The notes: a model not told the origin generated them from the letters alone. A stretch of DNA of 64,000 bases from Pomacea canaliculata (GCF_003073045.1 NC_037595.1:8049509-8113508); one strand, 5' to 3'; counted from the stretch's first letter, positions 25,331 through 38,101 are shown. Numbers and translations are program-made.

Positions 25331-28248
25331 TATTTCTTCTAGTTTACTGTCCTAAGTAAACAAACTTAGCTCATCTAATAAGGGTCTGTTATTTGTTGAT
25401 GTCAGTAAAGAATGGAACTTTTAGGCATTGAGATTGTGAGTAATTAAAGTGATAAATTATTTCTACATTGGTCATCAAATTTTTGTAGAGTTGAATAGAT
25501 AATGAAATTACAAAGTATGTAGAGCCTTTCATTTCTAGGTTTCATTTTGTCTACATGTTTTTGTTTACATTTTGTACTGTAGGTTTGTTTTTGCATACTT
25601 CATGTGTGGTGCATTCAGCAACATTTACAAGCGCCTTACAAATTCAAGTATTAATATTATGTATAAGTTTACTTTATTTTCATTGGTTTGAAATCAAGTT
25701 GCTGTCGATAAATCCAACTACTTTTGAAAATTCACACCGATGTGTCTGCATATCTTTGTCTTTTCCGCACAAACCTTGATCCGGCAATGAATTCCGTTAG
25801 GGGCTCCCGATGCAAACCATCGTGACTTTCGTCACATAACTAATAACAGTCGATTTGTCTACATCAGTGAATTCTCCACATACTTCTTGATAGTTTAATA
25901 TGGCAAAATATCGTCAGTCATGAGCACTTGTAGTGAAGATGTTAGTGTGCCTTGCCGACTGGTGACAGCGATCTCTTATGCCACTTCAGCGGTCAGCGCT
26001 AGAATGTTCTCTCGACTAAAATGAAGTTTGCAATACAGTTTTTAATTCATCCAACACTTCGAACGGGTGCGATCTGTCACCAAAAACACCCGATTTCGTC
26101 TCGACAATCGACGTTGTTGCTAGTAAACACAGTGAAGGCCGCCATTTTTCCTCCCGGATAGCGAGTTACACAGCCCCGGGGCCACCGATAACTTTATACG
26201 CGAGAAGCCAGACCGGACAGCTTCTCCGGGCTCCCGTGCATACGAATTTTTCGCTCCTATCCACCCGGATGAGCTCTATTACCGATTAGACCCCTTCTCC
26301 GGGCTACATGCATACGGGGCCTGGTGGCTCGAATTCCAAACACTTGCAGCAGGCCTTCTAAACTTCTAAAGCGAGTAACCGAGTTGTTACAGCCCTAGCG
26401 TGCCAACCCGTTGGCGCGTCGGTTCGATACTCGTGTGGCGCACTGCCCTTACGCCCTCACAAAAGTTAGCTCCGAGATAAGTCATTGTAACATTCAACAA
26501 AATGAAAAGTACGCGTCTTCTCTTTGTAATTGTAAATGACAATGACAATTCCCTATTAATGAGAGGTAAAATAAGCAAGAAAATGCTTTTTGCCTTTTAG
26601 CCCTCACCCTTTACGGGGATAAAATATACTAAGTAAATAAAGTATTAAGTATTATGAGAATAATTAGTAATTAAGCATAAGATAAGGTATCAAAGGAGAG
26701 TGGAATGTGGATAGGTAGAAAAATGTGGTTTAAGAAAAAATATATTTACAAGGTTTCCTGGAGTTGGAGGTACTCTAGATTACGAGTATGTTCTCTGGCA
26801 ACTAGGGTGGAGTGACTCGGAGCATTTACATGTATATTAGCATGCATTTTTTATATAAAACTATTTTCTATTTTGTTGACATGTGTACTGCATAAAACTT
26901 TTTGTCATCTGGTGTGGTCGCCCCTGCGAGTTTTCCCATTTCCTGAGAAGCTGCAGATGTGGAAAACATGTGCCTTGTAACGATTCCCATGTTACCCAAG
27001 CAGTCACGAATACAGACAATGTGTTAGTCACAACAAAGAGTCCTCCATCTCAATTCGTGAATTCCTCTGAGGTGGAGCGAGTATTTCAACTGCAGTCTCC
27101 GGTCTACACCTGAGGACTGGAGGACAAACTTCACCTGCAGAAGAGCCTGTCTGATGGTGCATATGTATCCACAAAGCATCTCTCATAATATTATTTTACA
27201 ATGACTCAGCTCATCAGTTTTCCCAGAAGGTAGCAGATTAGTATGGTGGTTACAAGTCAACAATGACTCATGTGTTGTGGATGATTTAATGACGCAGAAT
27301 ACACAGTCGAGAAGATTCTGCGTCTGTCGTTTGCTGCTGCTGTCAGTCCATCTGCTGAGTTTATTGGATTTACATTGAGAGACAACGCCTAAACTATTCC
27401 GCTCCAGTGATCTGTCATTTCTGGAAAATTCTTATCCTTCCGTAGGCGTTTGAGTGGGAAGACACTCCCTGGATTTTTCGGAAAAGACATGCCGAGCTTG
27501 TTGAGTTACAACAACAGATTTCGTGTACCGCTTGCCTTGTGGACTCTACATTTTATGTGTGAGGAATGAGTTACTGTGCCGTACCAAGAACAAACAAATT
27601 CTGATATTGACAGTAAAATTGGATTCAGTTAGTAAGTAGACCTGCATCCATTTACATTTTACAAGGACAGGCATACAGTAAGACCAACCAGTGAAACGAA
27701 AGGTAAGAAACTGTCATTCTCAATACTATAATCTATATCATTAAAAATCGATTTAATTACTGTATTCCGCAATGATTTGAGAATATATGTAATTTTAGAA
27801 CGTATATAATAAATAATGTAATATAAAATGAAATCATTCAGGGCCTAAATATCCACAGCCAGTTTGAATTATTATTATTTTATTTATTTAAACCAGATAT
27901 TAGAAAGCCCTTTTATACTCTGAATTTGATTTTTTTAACTTAATTACATACCAAAAAAAGGAGATTGAGGAGGGAAAGTTATTTGGAACAATACCGTTTA
28001 ACCTCTTAGTTTTACTAGCATAATTATAAGCAGTTAAAATTATGAGAAAGTTGATTGATTCAGTGAGGAAATCTCTAAGAAGACTGAGGAAAGAAGAAAT
28101 TATAAAGCGAAAGATAATTTAAAATGTGATGTCGGGGGGCACCAACATACGGCCTAACGGGGAGAATGAGAACGAGAACCGCTAGCGTAGTCGTGACACG
28201 TGGCCACAAGCCGATATAGAGTCGCTGAAGAAACGTTAGGGATACAAG

Positions 28249-28285
28249 ATGGCGGACAGTGCCTCGTTGCTAACGTGTGTATCAC
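28249..28285 (+). CDS. Candidate first coding exon with YY1-type start context
   Basis: AAGATGGCGGAC places an ATG inside a YY1-like motif, as in many short-leader animal genes. The frame reads MADSASLLTCVS and ends at a perfect donor, C|GTGAGT, at 28285/28286. The flanks are GC-richer than the rest of the region. I could not find a following exon on the plus strand before gene B's antisense exons, so the gene would need a long intron or this is chance. Confidence 0.3.
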
Positions 28286-28849
28286 GTGAGTGAAAACGAC
28301 CCATAACGTCACACATCTCTAATGTCATAGCCCAGCTTCACTCGCTATACTCACGTCCGCACTCCTCGACGACCTGTCTGGAAATTGTTTCTAAAAAATG
28401 TGCATGAAGCATTTTTTTCCAATGTATTAGTCTTCCGTGACTTATTTTTGAAAGTATAAGCCTTACTTCATGAACATAAGGGCATTAGTATCGCGCTTGA
28501 TTGTTGTCATAGTCTAAATTAATATAAATAACTACGATTGGTTAAAGGTTGTGGGACACAATAAAAGATCAACCCCCTTTCAGCGACGGTAATTATGAAG
28601 CGCGCATGTCTTTGCCCTGTGGCAAAATGGGAAACTCAAGGGAAATCGTCTTCTTTCCGAAGTTAAGAAGCGACTTTGAGACACCGCAGGCACTTCTTGC
28701 TACTTTACCCCAGGGTACCTTCTCCACTTCTTTATTACTAAGGTTCCGTGCGCAAAACATCTGTGAGGTCTGGATACCGCTTTATAATTTATTATTATGA
28801 AATGTATCAGTATTTCCGAGGCTTTATTTATTTTACATGTGAGTCTATT

Positions 28850-30164
28850 GTAAACACAGCAACAGGCTATTCTCTCTTTTCCTGCACGCCGACTCCCAGA
28901 CCCCCATTCTGTCTTTCACAAACTGTCGGTCACTCTTTTTTTCTCTCTCTCTCTCTCACACACACATCCATACGCCTTATGCATCACAGAAACTCTCTTG
29001 CAATATAAATGTGAGGGGTATGACTAAGACCATAACAATTCTCAGCAGCAGCTACATAACTGTCACTTTTCTGTTACTGGTTATAATAATCATCAGCGAA
29101 TCGTAAAAAAATACTAGAATAACTTTTTTTGTTTTTATATGGCTTTTTTAATTTTGAAAGCAAGAAATAAAAAAGAAATTTAACAAGTAGTGAAAAGGAG
29201 GTGTCACGTCTGTCTTAAGTCTACACTGGGAATGGTAGCCATTGTGATGAACATAATAGTCTGCAGGCTGATGGTATTGCTTGCACAAGGCCCCATAGGC
29301 AAACATTGGAACTAAGAGTTGTTAAAACATCTTGCATCACCCCACACCCTCGAAACCAGAGAGATACCAAACAATGTATCTCCCGGTTACAAAACCGAAA
29401 TGGTGGGGTGGGGAGAGGAAGCTTTCCTCCTTTGGTAGGAGAGCATGTCTTCCTTTGAACATTTCCATCAGTCTAGCTTAAGACAGAAAACACACTCAGA
29501 ACTCAAAGAAAAATGGCGCAGAAAACATGCTGTTTAAACCCCACTCAGATGTAAGCAGTTTCACCACATTGATGATTTGCATGAGATGAGCAGTTACCCA
29601 TTGCAGCAGTAATATTCTCCTAAATAGTTGGGTCAGAGGTCAAAAGATGGTTTCAGCAATAGATGCAAATTCAGACTTTTGTATGAAGAGGGCTAAATGT
29701 AACAGCAATAACTCATCACGGAGCAATTCTGTCCTGACTTTACATTTTCCCTGATGATTATTTTGATGTACCTATGATGCAGGTTTCCAAAATTGTAGGC
29801 GGTGTTAGGAAAATTGAATGTATTATTACCAGATCTTTGTGTCACATTCTGTTTTTTAAGGGAATTTGGGATTCTTCTTTTTTCTAGAGTAGGAATGTTG
29901 GCCACTTCAGAATTTTCAGTGCTGGAATGTTTCATTACTGTATTTCAGAAGGGGAATGTGGATGTCTATTTTTCTCTGTAAGAACTCAGTATGATTTTTA
30001 TAAGGATGGGAATACAAAATCCTTGAGCCTCAATCATTTCAAGATGTGCCAAGCATGTTTTCTATCAATTTTTTTCTTTGAACTCTTCTTTTACAAGACA
30101 CCTTTCTGTTTAAAAAAAAAAAAACCAACAACACATTTCTACAACACTTTGTACACGGGACTTG
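28850..30164. other. 3' flank of RING gene B
   Basis: Paralogous to about 5030-6200 and 39300-40200 (landmark AGCTTAAGACAGAAA near 29476). It starts with a CT/CA microsatellite near 28940. The TA-type MITE present in the flanks of genes A and C is not seen here. No coding region supported. Confidence 0.6.
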
Positions 30165-33100
30165 TCAGATGAAGCTTCGACATATGGGGCATCTCTGCTG
30201 GCCTCGGTAGCAGGAGGAACAAAAGAAATGTTCGCATTGTCCGAGGACGATCCTCCACGGGGAAGCGTTGCACAAGAGACACCACCAATCCCTTCCCAAC
30301 AGAAGCTGTTCCTCGCCATGCAGCCATACGGTATCTGAAGGGAACAAGACGGATTCTTGTTTACATATCACATTGGAAAGACACACGACACGATAACACA
30401 ATGACACGAAGAAATAAAAGCACACACATATGAACACACACACACAGACACACTATGCAAACAGAGATTCAGAAGAGGAGACAGTGGAGACAGGCAGTCA
30501 CACAAAGTACTCACTGATACAAAGATCCTCTTCGCACTGAGCAACTAGATGAGCACTGTTGACACGCATTTGCTGCAAAATAGAAGTGTAAAGACTATCA
30601 ACATCAGTTACAGTGTAAAGATGTTTATTGGCAGCAAAGTGTTGGTGTAAAGATCAGTACTATCAACAACAGCACCTCCACTCTGAAGATAATTACAAAC
30701 AACAACAGCAGTATCGATGTCAAGATAGTTACTAACAGCAGCAGTTACATTGTAAACATGTTAAACTAGCAGTATTGAAGTATAATTACTGGGTAATTAC
30801 TGGCCACAATAGCAACTGTGTTAAGGACAGACCATGAGATGCAAGGCACAGAAGTAGAGACCAAGACCGATGCTGCTAATTTCTAGTCTTCACAAAGACT
30901 ACAACCTTGAAGCCATACTACTGTCGTACAAACAATAGTGTGGAAGACAAGGGCAGGGACCTGCAGGACTTACCAGTATCGGTCGTCTGCGATCTGTACC
31001 CAGGCTCCCCGTGTTGGGATCACCATTAGCATGGTCTACCGAGGTCGGTCCCGCTACTGCGTGGTGGAGCGCCACTGCACGGGGCAAAGTTCACAAATAT
31101 TTTATTTCGTACAAATTGTACAAGGACTTAGTACACAGGGTCACTGCCTATAATCCTTAGCATGCATTCTACAAAATAGTATTTTCTCGAATTTCATTGT
31201 TTCCTTTGAGATTACTTACTTCATTAAAATATCGTCTGAAAGCTTTTTTTAAATACTAATAATACGGCTGAAAGCGTATTTATTGATGTATTAGAAACAA
31301 TAGTTCGTTGTAAGTCAGTCTACAATTAATTAATGCTTACATTGCAAATCTTCTTCGCACTGGATTGAATGCCCCAGGTTTGTTCCCTGAAACGCAGAAA
31401 TACTAAATGAATCAAAGGAAGATTCCCCAAGTACTCAGAAAAGTCACACCCACAAGGCAAATGACAATGACAATTTTTTTTTATTAAGGAGGGTAATATT
31501 TTAATCCACCGATGTGGGTTTTTTCCATCTACCTCTTCCCCTAAAGAGGGGAAATTGTTATCAAAACAACAACGTAAACAATGCAATAACAACGAGTTGT
31601 TCTCTCCTTTTATAAGCTTTGATTTCCATCATATTACATGGTCTTTAAAGTATAAAATAATGTTTAAGATTAAACGATAGCTAAAGGGCTTAGTTATTTT
31701 TCTTCAGAGTAAAACAGGTAAAATGTAAGCAGCTAGTGTATTGAGTATAAGAATAACATTTTTTGTTATTTTTGTTACCTTCACTTTTATTTTGCGAGCT
31801 CCACCATAGTTAACGCCGTTGTTTGTTTCCTCAACACATCCGTTAGCCCGCGCATCTTCAAACTGAACAGGAAATTCACATCCGCTTTCCTGTAGTAATA
31901 ATTAAATAGCAAGAAGTATAGCAACAAAGACAATTTCAAAGATTACTATAGAATATTAGAGAACCAAATTGCTTCTATCGCAGATAGAATTTAAACTAAG
32001 ATTAATTCCCTTCCAAATTTGACCTTTATAAAATAGACAGGACCGAAAAAGCGCAAAAGATTCTGGTGCCTTCTTACCATCATCTGCAGGTTGCAAACTC
32101 CACGAAGGTTCCAATGATCTTCTGTGTCCGTGGGGTGGGTATTTATTCCTACTGCAGTACGACACCCGAGTTCTTTGGATTCAGTAGTTTGGCTTTTCGG
32201 TACCGCTACATTACAATGTCGAAAATCATTACTATTAGAAGCATGGTTTGCTCCTTTTCCCCCACTACACCCCCAATCTACAGGGTTAGTGGAATGGCTG
32301 TCTAGTCTTGCACCATCACGACATTTAAATTCGTCGGTGTCAGATGAAGAGCTGTCTACTATATTTTGACATCCAACTTCGGTGGTGTCGGCAGCATGGC
32401 TATCTAGTCCCGCTCCATCATGACATCCAACTTCGGTGGTGTCGGCAGCATGGCTATCTAGTCCCGCTCCATCATGACATCCAACTTCGGTGGTGTCGGC
32501 TGGCTATCTAGTCCCTCTCCATCATGACATCCAACTTCGGTGGTGTCGGAGCATGGCTATCCTAGTCCCGCTCCATCATGACATCCAACTTCGGTGGTGT
32601 CGGACACGTGGCTATCTAGTCCCGCTCCATCATGACATCCACTTCGGTGGTGTCGGCAGCATGGCTATCTAGTCCCGCTCCATCATGACATCCAACTTCG
32701 GTGTGTCGTGGCTATCTAGGCTCCATCATGACATCCAACTTCGGTGGTGTCGGACACGTGGCTATCTAGTCCCGCTCCTTCATGACATCCAACTTCGTTG
32801 GTGTCGGCAGCATGGCTATCTAGTCCCGCTCCATCATGACATCCAACTTCGGTGTGTCGGCAGCATGGTATCTAGTCCCGCTCCATCATGACATCCAACT
32901 TCGGTGGTGTCGGACACGTGGCTATCTAGTCCCGCTCCATCATGACATCCAACTTCGTTGTGTCGTGGCGTCCTCCATCATGACATCCAACTTCGGTGGT
33001 GTCGGCAGCATGGCTATCTAGTATCATGACATCCAACTTCGGTGGTGTCGGACACGTGGCTATTAGTCCCGCTCCATCATGACATCCAACTTCGGTGGTG

Positions 33101-35579
33101 TCGGACATGGCTATCTAGTCCCGCTCCAATGACATCCAACTCGTTGGTGTCGGCAGCATGGCTATCTAGTCCCGCTCCATCATGACATCCAACTTCGGTG
33201 GTGTCGGCAGCATGGCTATCTAGTCCCGCTCCATCATGACATCCAACTTCGGTGGTGTCGGACACGTGGCTATTTAGTCCCGCTCCATCATGACATCCAA
33301 CTTCGGTGGTGTCGGACACGTGGCTATCTAGTCCCGCTCCATCATGACATCCAACTTCGGTGGTGTCGGACACGTGGCTATCTAGTCCCGCTCCATCATG
33401 ACATACAACTTCGTTGGTGTCGGCAGCATGGCTATCTAGTCCCGCTCCATCATGACATCCAACTTCGGTGGTGTCGGCAGCATGGCTATCTAGTCCCGCT
33501 CCATCATGACATCCAACTTCGGTGGTGTCGGACACGTGGCTATCTAGTCCCGCTCCATCATGACATCCAACTTCGGTGGTGTCGGACACGTGGCTATCTA
33601 GTCCCGCTCCATCATGACATCCAACTTCGGTTGGTGTCGGAGCATGGCTATCTAGTCCCGCTCCATCATGACATCCAACTTCGGTGGTGTCGGCAGCATG
33701 GCTATCTAGTCCCGCTCCATCATGACATCCAACTTCGGTGGTGTCGGCAGCATGGCTATCTAGTCCCGCTCCATCATGACATCCAACTTCGGTGGTGTCG
33801 GACACGTGGCTATCTAGTCCCGCTCCATCATGACATCCAACTTCGGTGGTGTCGGCAGCATGGCTATCTAGTCCCGCTCCATCATGACATCCAACTTCGG
33901 TGGTGTCGACACGTGGCTATCTAGTCCCGCTCCATCATGACATCCAACTTCGGTGGTGTCGGACAGCATGGCTATCTAGTCCCGCTCCATCATGACATCC
34001 AACTTCGGTGGTGTCGGACACGTGGCTATCTAGTCCCGCTCCATCATGACATCCAACTTCGGTGGTGTCGGACACGTGGCTATCTAGTCCCGCTCCATCA
34101 TGACATCCAACTTCGGTGGTGTCGGCAGCATGGCTCTAGTCCCGCTCCATCATGACATCCAACTTCGGTGGTGTCGGCAGCATGGCTATCTAGTCCCGCT
34201 CCATCATGACATCCAACTTCGGTGGTGTCGGACACGTGGATATCTAGTCCCGCTCCATCATGACATCCAACTTCGGTGGTGTCGGCAGCATGGCTATCTA
34301 GTCCGCTCCATCATGACATCCAACTTCGGTGGTGTCGGACACGTGGCTATCTAGTCCCGCTCCATCATGACATCCAACTTCGGTGGTGTCGGCAGCATGG
34401 CTATCTAGTCCCGCTCCATCATGACATCCAACTTCGGTGGTGTCGGACACGTGGCTATCTAGTCCCGCCTCCATCATGACATCAACTTCGGTGGTGTCGG
34501 ACACGTGCTATTTAGTCCCGCTCCATCATGACATCCAACTTCGGTGGTGTCGGACACGTGGCTATTTAGTCCCGCTCCATCATGACATCCAACTTCGGTG
34601 GTGTCGGACACGTGGCTATCTAGTCCGCTCCATCATGACATCCAACTTCGGTGGTGTCGGACACGTGGCTATCTAGTCCCACTCCATCATGACATCCAAC
34701 TTCGGTGGTGTCGGACACGTGGCTTTCTAGTCCCGCTCCATCATGACATCCAACTTCGGTGGTGTCGGACACGTGGCTATCTAGTCCCGCTCCATCATGA
34801 CATCCAACTTCGGTGGTGTCGGCAGCATGGCTATCTAGTCCCGCTCCATCACGACACCCACACTCTTCTCTGATGGTATCATTGCGAAGTAGTCCTACGC
34901 CATTCCGAACCTCTACTTTTTTGGTGTCGAATCCCGCAACATCTCGACTCCAAAGATCATTGGTGTGAGTAGCGTGGCCATCGAGACCCGTTCTAACGCG
35001 ACACCCAGAATTTTCGTTGTCGTTAGAATGACTGTCAAGTGCCACTCCATCACTTCTTCGGACTTCCTTAGTATCAGTACCGCAGTGTATTAGTCCGCTT
35101 CCGTTACCACTTCCGGAATGTTCTGTGGCAGCATAGTGGCTGACTACTCCTGCATTAATACGATATCTGAAGTTTTCTGTGATAGTAGTGTGGCTGTCTA
35201 GTTCCGCTCCATCTCCACTCCTAAGATCATTGGTGTCAGTAGTGTAGATATGTAGACCTGTTGTATCACGACGCCCTAATCCTTCTGTGTCAGCAGTGTG
35301 GCTATCTAGTTCCGGTCCATCAAGCCATTTAAAGTCTTCCGCAGCAGTAATGTGGTTGTCGATTTCGGCTTTATCTTGGTTTTTAACTCCTTTGGTGTCA
35401 ATGAAATGGTGGTCTATTTCCACTTCCTCAAGACGCTCAAAATCGGTTTCATTACCGTGATTAAGTAGTTCCTCTCTCTCACGACATCCAAAGTCCTTGG
35501 TAGTAGGATTGTTTGCTAGTCCGGCTCCAGCACAACGCACAACGAAGTCGTGAAAATCATCTTGGTCTTCATCGTTCAT
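30165..35579 (-). CDS. RING gene B with giant 18-residue-repeat exon
   Basis: Exons: 35579-32078, 31889-31779, 31386-31341, 31074-30974, 30572-30515, 30334-30165. Exon 1 (3.5 kb) starts MNDEDQDDFHD, matching the acidic start of gene C (MSDDDDPDD). It consists almost entirely of 18-residue repeats of the type DTTEVGCHDGAGLDSHVS and ends CNLQMM at donor GTAAGA. The end resembles CKRPVM/CKFPVM of genes C and A. Exons 2-6 match the other paralogues (SIQCEEDL, NGDPNTG, VAQCEEDL). The RING keeps all eight ligands with gene C's spacing, but stops right after CPICRSFI, lacking the SSHxLLS tail. Exon 1's frame is broken in several places, all in the near-identical repeat core; exons 2-6 are intact and in phase. 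An acceptor upstream (exon start 35613) joins the leader. Confidence 0.75.
32372..34856 (-). repeat. 54-bp coding minisatellite, about 46 units
   Basis: The tandem period is 54 bp with the plus-strand start TCCAACTTCGGTGGTGTCG. Two unit types alternate irregularly: one with ACACGTGGCT (HVS), one with CAGCATGGCT (HAA). On the minus strand each unit encodes 18 residues. Units on both sides (about 32080-32371 and 34857-35560) keep the 18-residue period but have diverged. Scattered short deletions in the core break the frame and look like read errors in a hard array. The copy number is therefore approximate. Confidence 0.9.
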
Positions 35580-35613
35580 GTTCCCCCTGTTGTCAGCACA
35601 CTCTGTCTTTCTG

Positions 35614-38101
35614 CTATCAGTAAACAAGCACAACAAATCAGGCCAACAGATAGCAAAGAGGATCGCTCATTCATATATTGTCACGTACCTGTCTGTAAAT
35701 ATTGTCACACTTGCATGCAGTAGACAGAGAGACATTGATTGACATGGAATTAAGAAAAATCTACACAGTGAGATACCCAATCAACAGCTGTGTCAACTCA
35801 AGTATGCCGTGGCACACAGGTGTGGAACCAGCTAGTGACCACTCGACTCTCAGCTCACCCACTTCATACTTTGTAACCGCTTAAAAGTAAATAAATAAAT
35901 ATTTTGGTATAGCGCCTTTTTTATACATAAAGACGAATTCAAGGTGCTTCACCATAGCATCCACACATACATGAAGGTACAAATTTCAACACCCTAAACA
36001 GGTACTTTTGTATTATTTACAACCGCCAAACCCACCCACACACACAAGCATGCACAGACAGAATCTGGATTACACCGTGAGTAAACCACCAGAGAACAAG
36101 CGTCACATCCAAAGAAAGGAATATTCAAGACAAGATCCGAACCACGACATCCGATTTTCACTGTCGTGGGGACAAACCCTTTAGCCAACGATCAATCAAA
36201 CTAGACAATAAGCACTTCGCATTCCAATAATAGGAAGAGGAGCAGTAGTAATAATAATATTATCAATAGCAACAAACCTCTAATGCGTTGTTTCAGCTTA
36301 AGAGCACATAGAGCTATCTATCCTCTTACACCCCAAAAGTTTTTTCGGAAAATTCCGTAATTACGCAGTTGTTTGTCCATGAAGGTTTTTTTTTCACTTA
36401 GTCTATCGATCTGTCTATCTTTTTTTTTTTTTTTTCCTTCCCTTTTTGTGTTTACCCAGCTGTTGTAACGCCCCCAGCAGCACGATCAACACTCCTACGA
36501 AAACGGTTTATGGAGCCAGGAACTGTACAGTCATATAAAATATCATTAGTAATCGATGTGTTTGTGATTGTGCTGCAAACACTGTATAAGCCCCTCAGGG
36601 GGACAGAAATATCACTCAGCACGAAATGGCTCTCATTCTGGCTCTGACAAAACACAAGTAATTCAATGTATTTTCTGACTGTTCTTGTCTTCGCTGACCT
36701 ACACATAAAGGCGAAAGCCTGATGAACAATGCAAACAAGTATTGGCTGGTCGCAGGCAACAGTGTGATGTGGGAGGAACGGGTGGAGGACACCCGTTGGT
36801 ACAGTGGTAAAATGCTTACCACTACTGTGTACCTCTTTCTCAGATGTGATAAGAAGTACTGGCCAATGGCCGCTTCCTCTAGCTGGGCTTCAGTTGCTTT
36901 GCCGTTTCTCTTGTTGATATCATTTGTGCAAACTGACTGATTGATTAGGCTCATGCATATTTAATTTCTATAAAATGCCAGGTTTTATTACCCTCTTGTG
37001 TACAGGTGGCGCTAGTAAAATGTTGATGGGTAGTGACATATCAGGCCAACAAACATTGATAGAGGTGAAGTCAGGTTTTCATTTGAAAAAAGTCAGCTTT
37101 GCAGCAAGAAATAGCATTGGCAATTCTGAGGTCTCAAAATCAGAAATGATGGATGGTCAGTAAGCAAACCTTTATGGTGACTTTGATTGCTAACGCATAA
37201 TTCGAATGTCAGAACGAAGAGCCTGGATATTAGAAATAATCTGAATTAGACAAGAATTTGGGATCGTAGCATGAAGTACTCTTGTTGTCAATCCAGTTCA
37301 TTTCAGAAGTTACCGATTCACAATATTTCATAAACCTTATAAAACTTTGTAGATTGTCTTAATAATAATAACAACAACAACAACAAAAAACAAACAAACA
37401 AACAGCCAACTTGCTCATCTGTTAAAAACGGCGTAAGCCATTTGAATGAGTGTAAGTTAAAGAAGGGTTAAACTGTTCACTGCGACCAAAAGAATAAACT
37501 TTTTACAGATAAAAGTTCTTGCTGACAGTAAAAGAAACATCGCTATCTAAAGAACATAGCCAGACTTTCTCGTCTGCCCCAATATCTCTATCCCATAATA
37601 GCACGAACGCGACTTATTTAACTAGGAAGTGTACTGTAGGCCTTGAGGTTGCTGTCACACCCAATGCCCTCGTCCCACACAGCGATATAAACACACAGCC
37701 CGCATGAGCTGACCCCCATTTTCTCTGGAATAATTGAAAAAAAAATAGTTCAGATATCTCCTGAATAATGCATTTTAATCTGCTGAATCCCAGACACAGG
37801 GACCTGCATACACGTCCTTCGGAAGTCTTCGCCATTTTGTTCCTCTGGATTTTGAGCTGACGTTCGCTTATACAAACATTTTAACGATCATCGGATCGAA
37901 ACAGCAGGGGGAGGATTCGTGACTGCCTTTTAAACTTTGCTTTTAACATTTTTAAGGTAAAAAAAGGAAATGCTTAGTAACAATTCCGTTCTGCACCTCG
38001 TCGAGACTAAAATGTAGTAGTGGGGATTTTACTGAATCTGCCATATATATATAATGAGAGAGAGAGAGAGAACGCTGATCGATGAATCCAATCAGTCTTA
38101 C
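35614..38101 (-). other. 5'-UTR intron of gene B
   Basis: Runs from the donor at 38101 (AAAG|GTAAGA) to the acceptor ACTGATAG ending at 35614. It contains the SINE at 35885-36200 and a T-rich run at 36420-36436. No other exon seen. Confidence 0.5.
35885..36200 (-). mobile_element. tRNA-derived SINE, minus orientation
   Basis: Read on the minus strand, a tRNA-like head (B-box-like GTGGTTCGGATC near 36145; A-box-like stretch near 36180) is followed by a body. The tail contains a GTGCTT...AGGCGCTATA-type conserved segment and a TATTTATTTATT end at about 35890. The same family recurs at 62980-63290. Related tails with paired GCGCC/AAAGCG blocks are known in molluscan SINEs. Confidence 0.6.

Larger units (their letters stand above)
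21021..28145. repeat. Second copy of the segment, probable contig-end overlap
   Basis: Starts inside the gene A leader exon (equivalent to about 14415) and runs to about 28145, where it matches the last bases before the gap (TGATGTCG-GGGCA-like). It is about 9 percent longer than the first copy, mainly by small insertions. No gene is readable. After it the sequence becomes clean, single-copy DNA. Confidence 0.8.

Noticed and set aside
33077-33924. Plus-strand HHDIQLRWCR repeat protein
   Set aside because: It is the antisense reading of the 54-bp array. The minus frame continues open into diverged units and a splice donor, the plus frame does not.
32372-34856. CRISPR-like array
   Set aside because: The 54-bp units are contiguous with no unique spacers, and the period continues as diverged coding repeats in an animal gene.
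36780-36840. tRNA-like sequence
   Set aside because: TGGTACAGTGGTAAAATGC looks like an A box, but no matching B box or stem follows.
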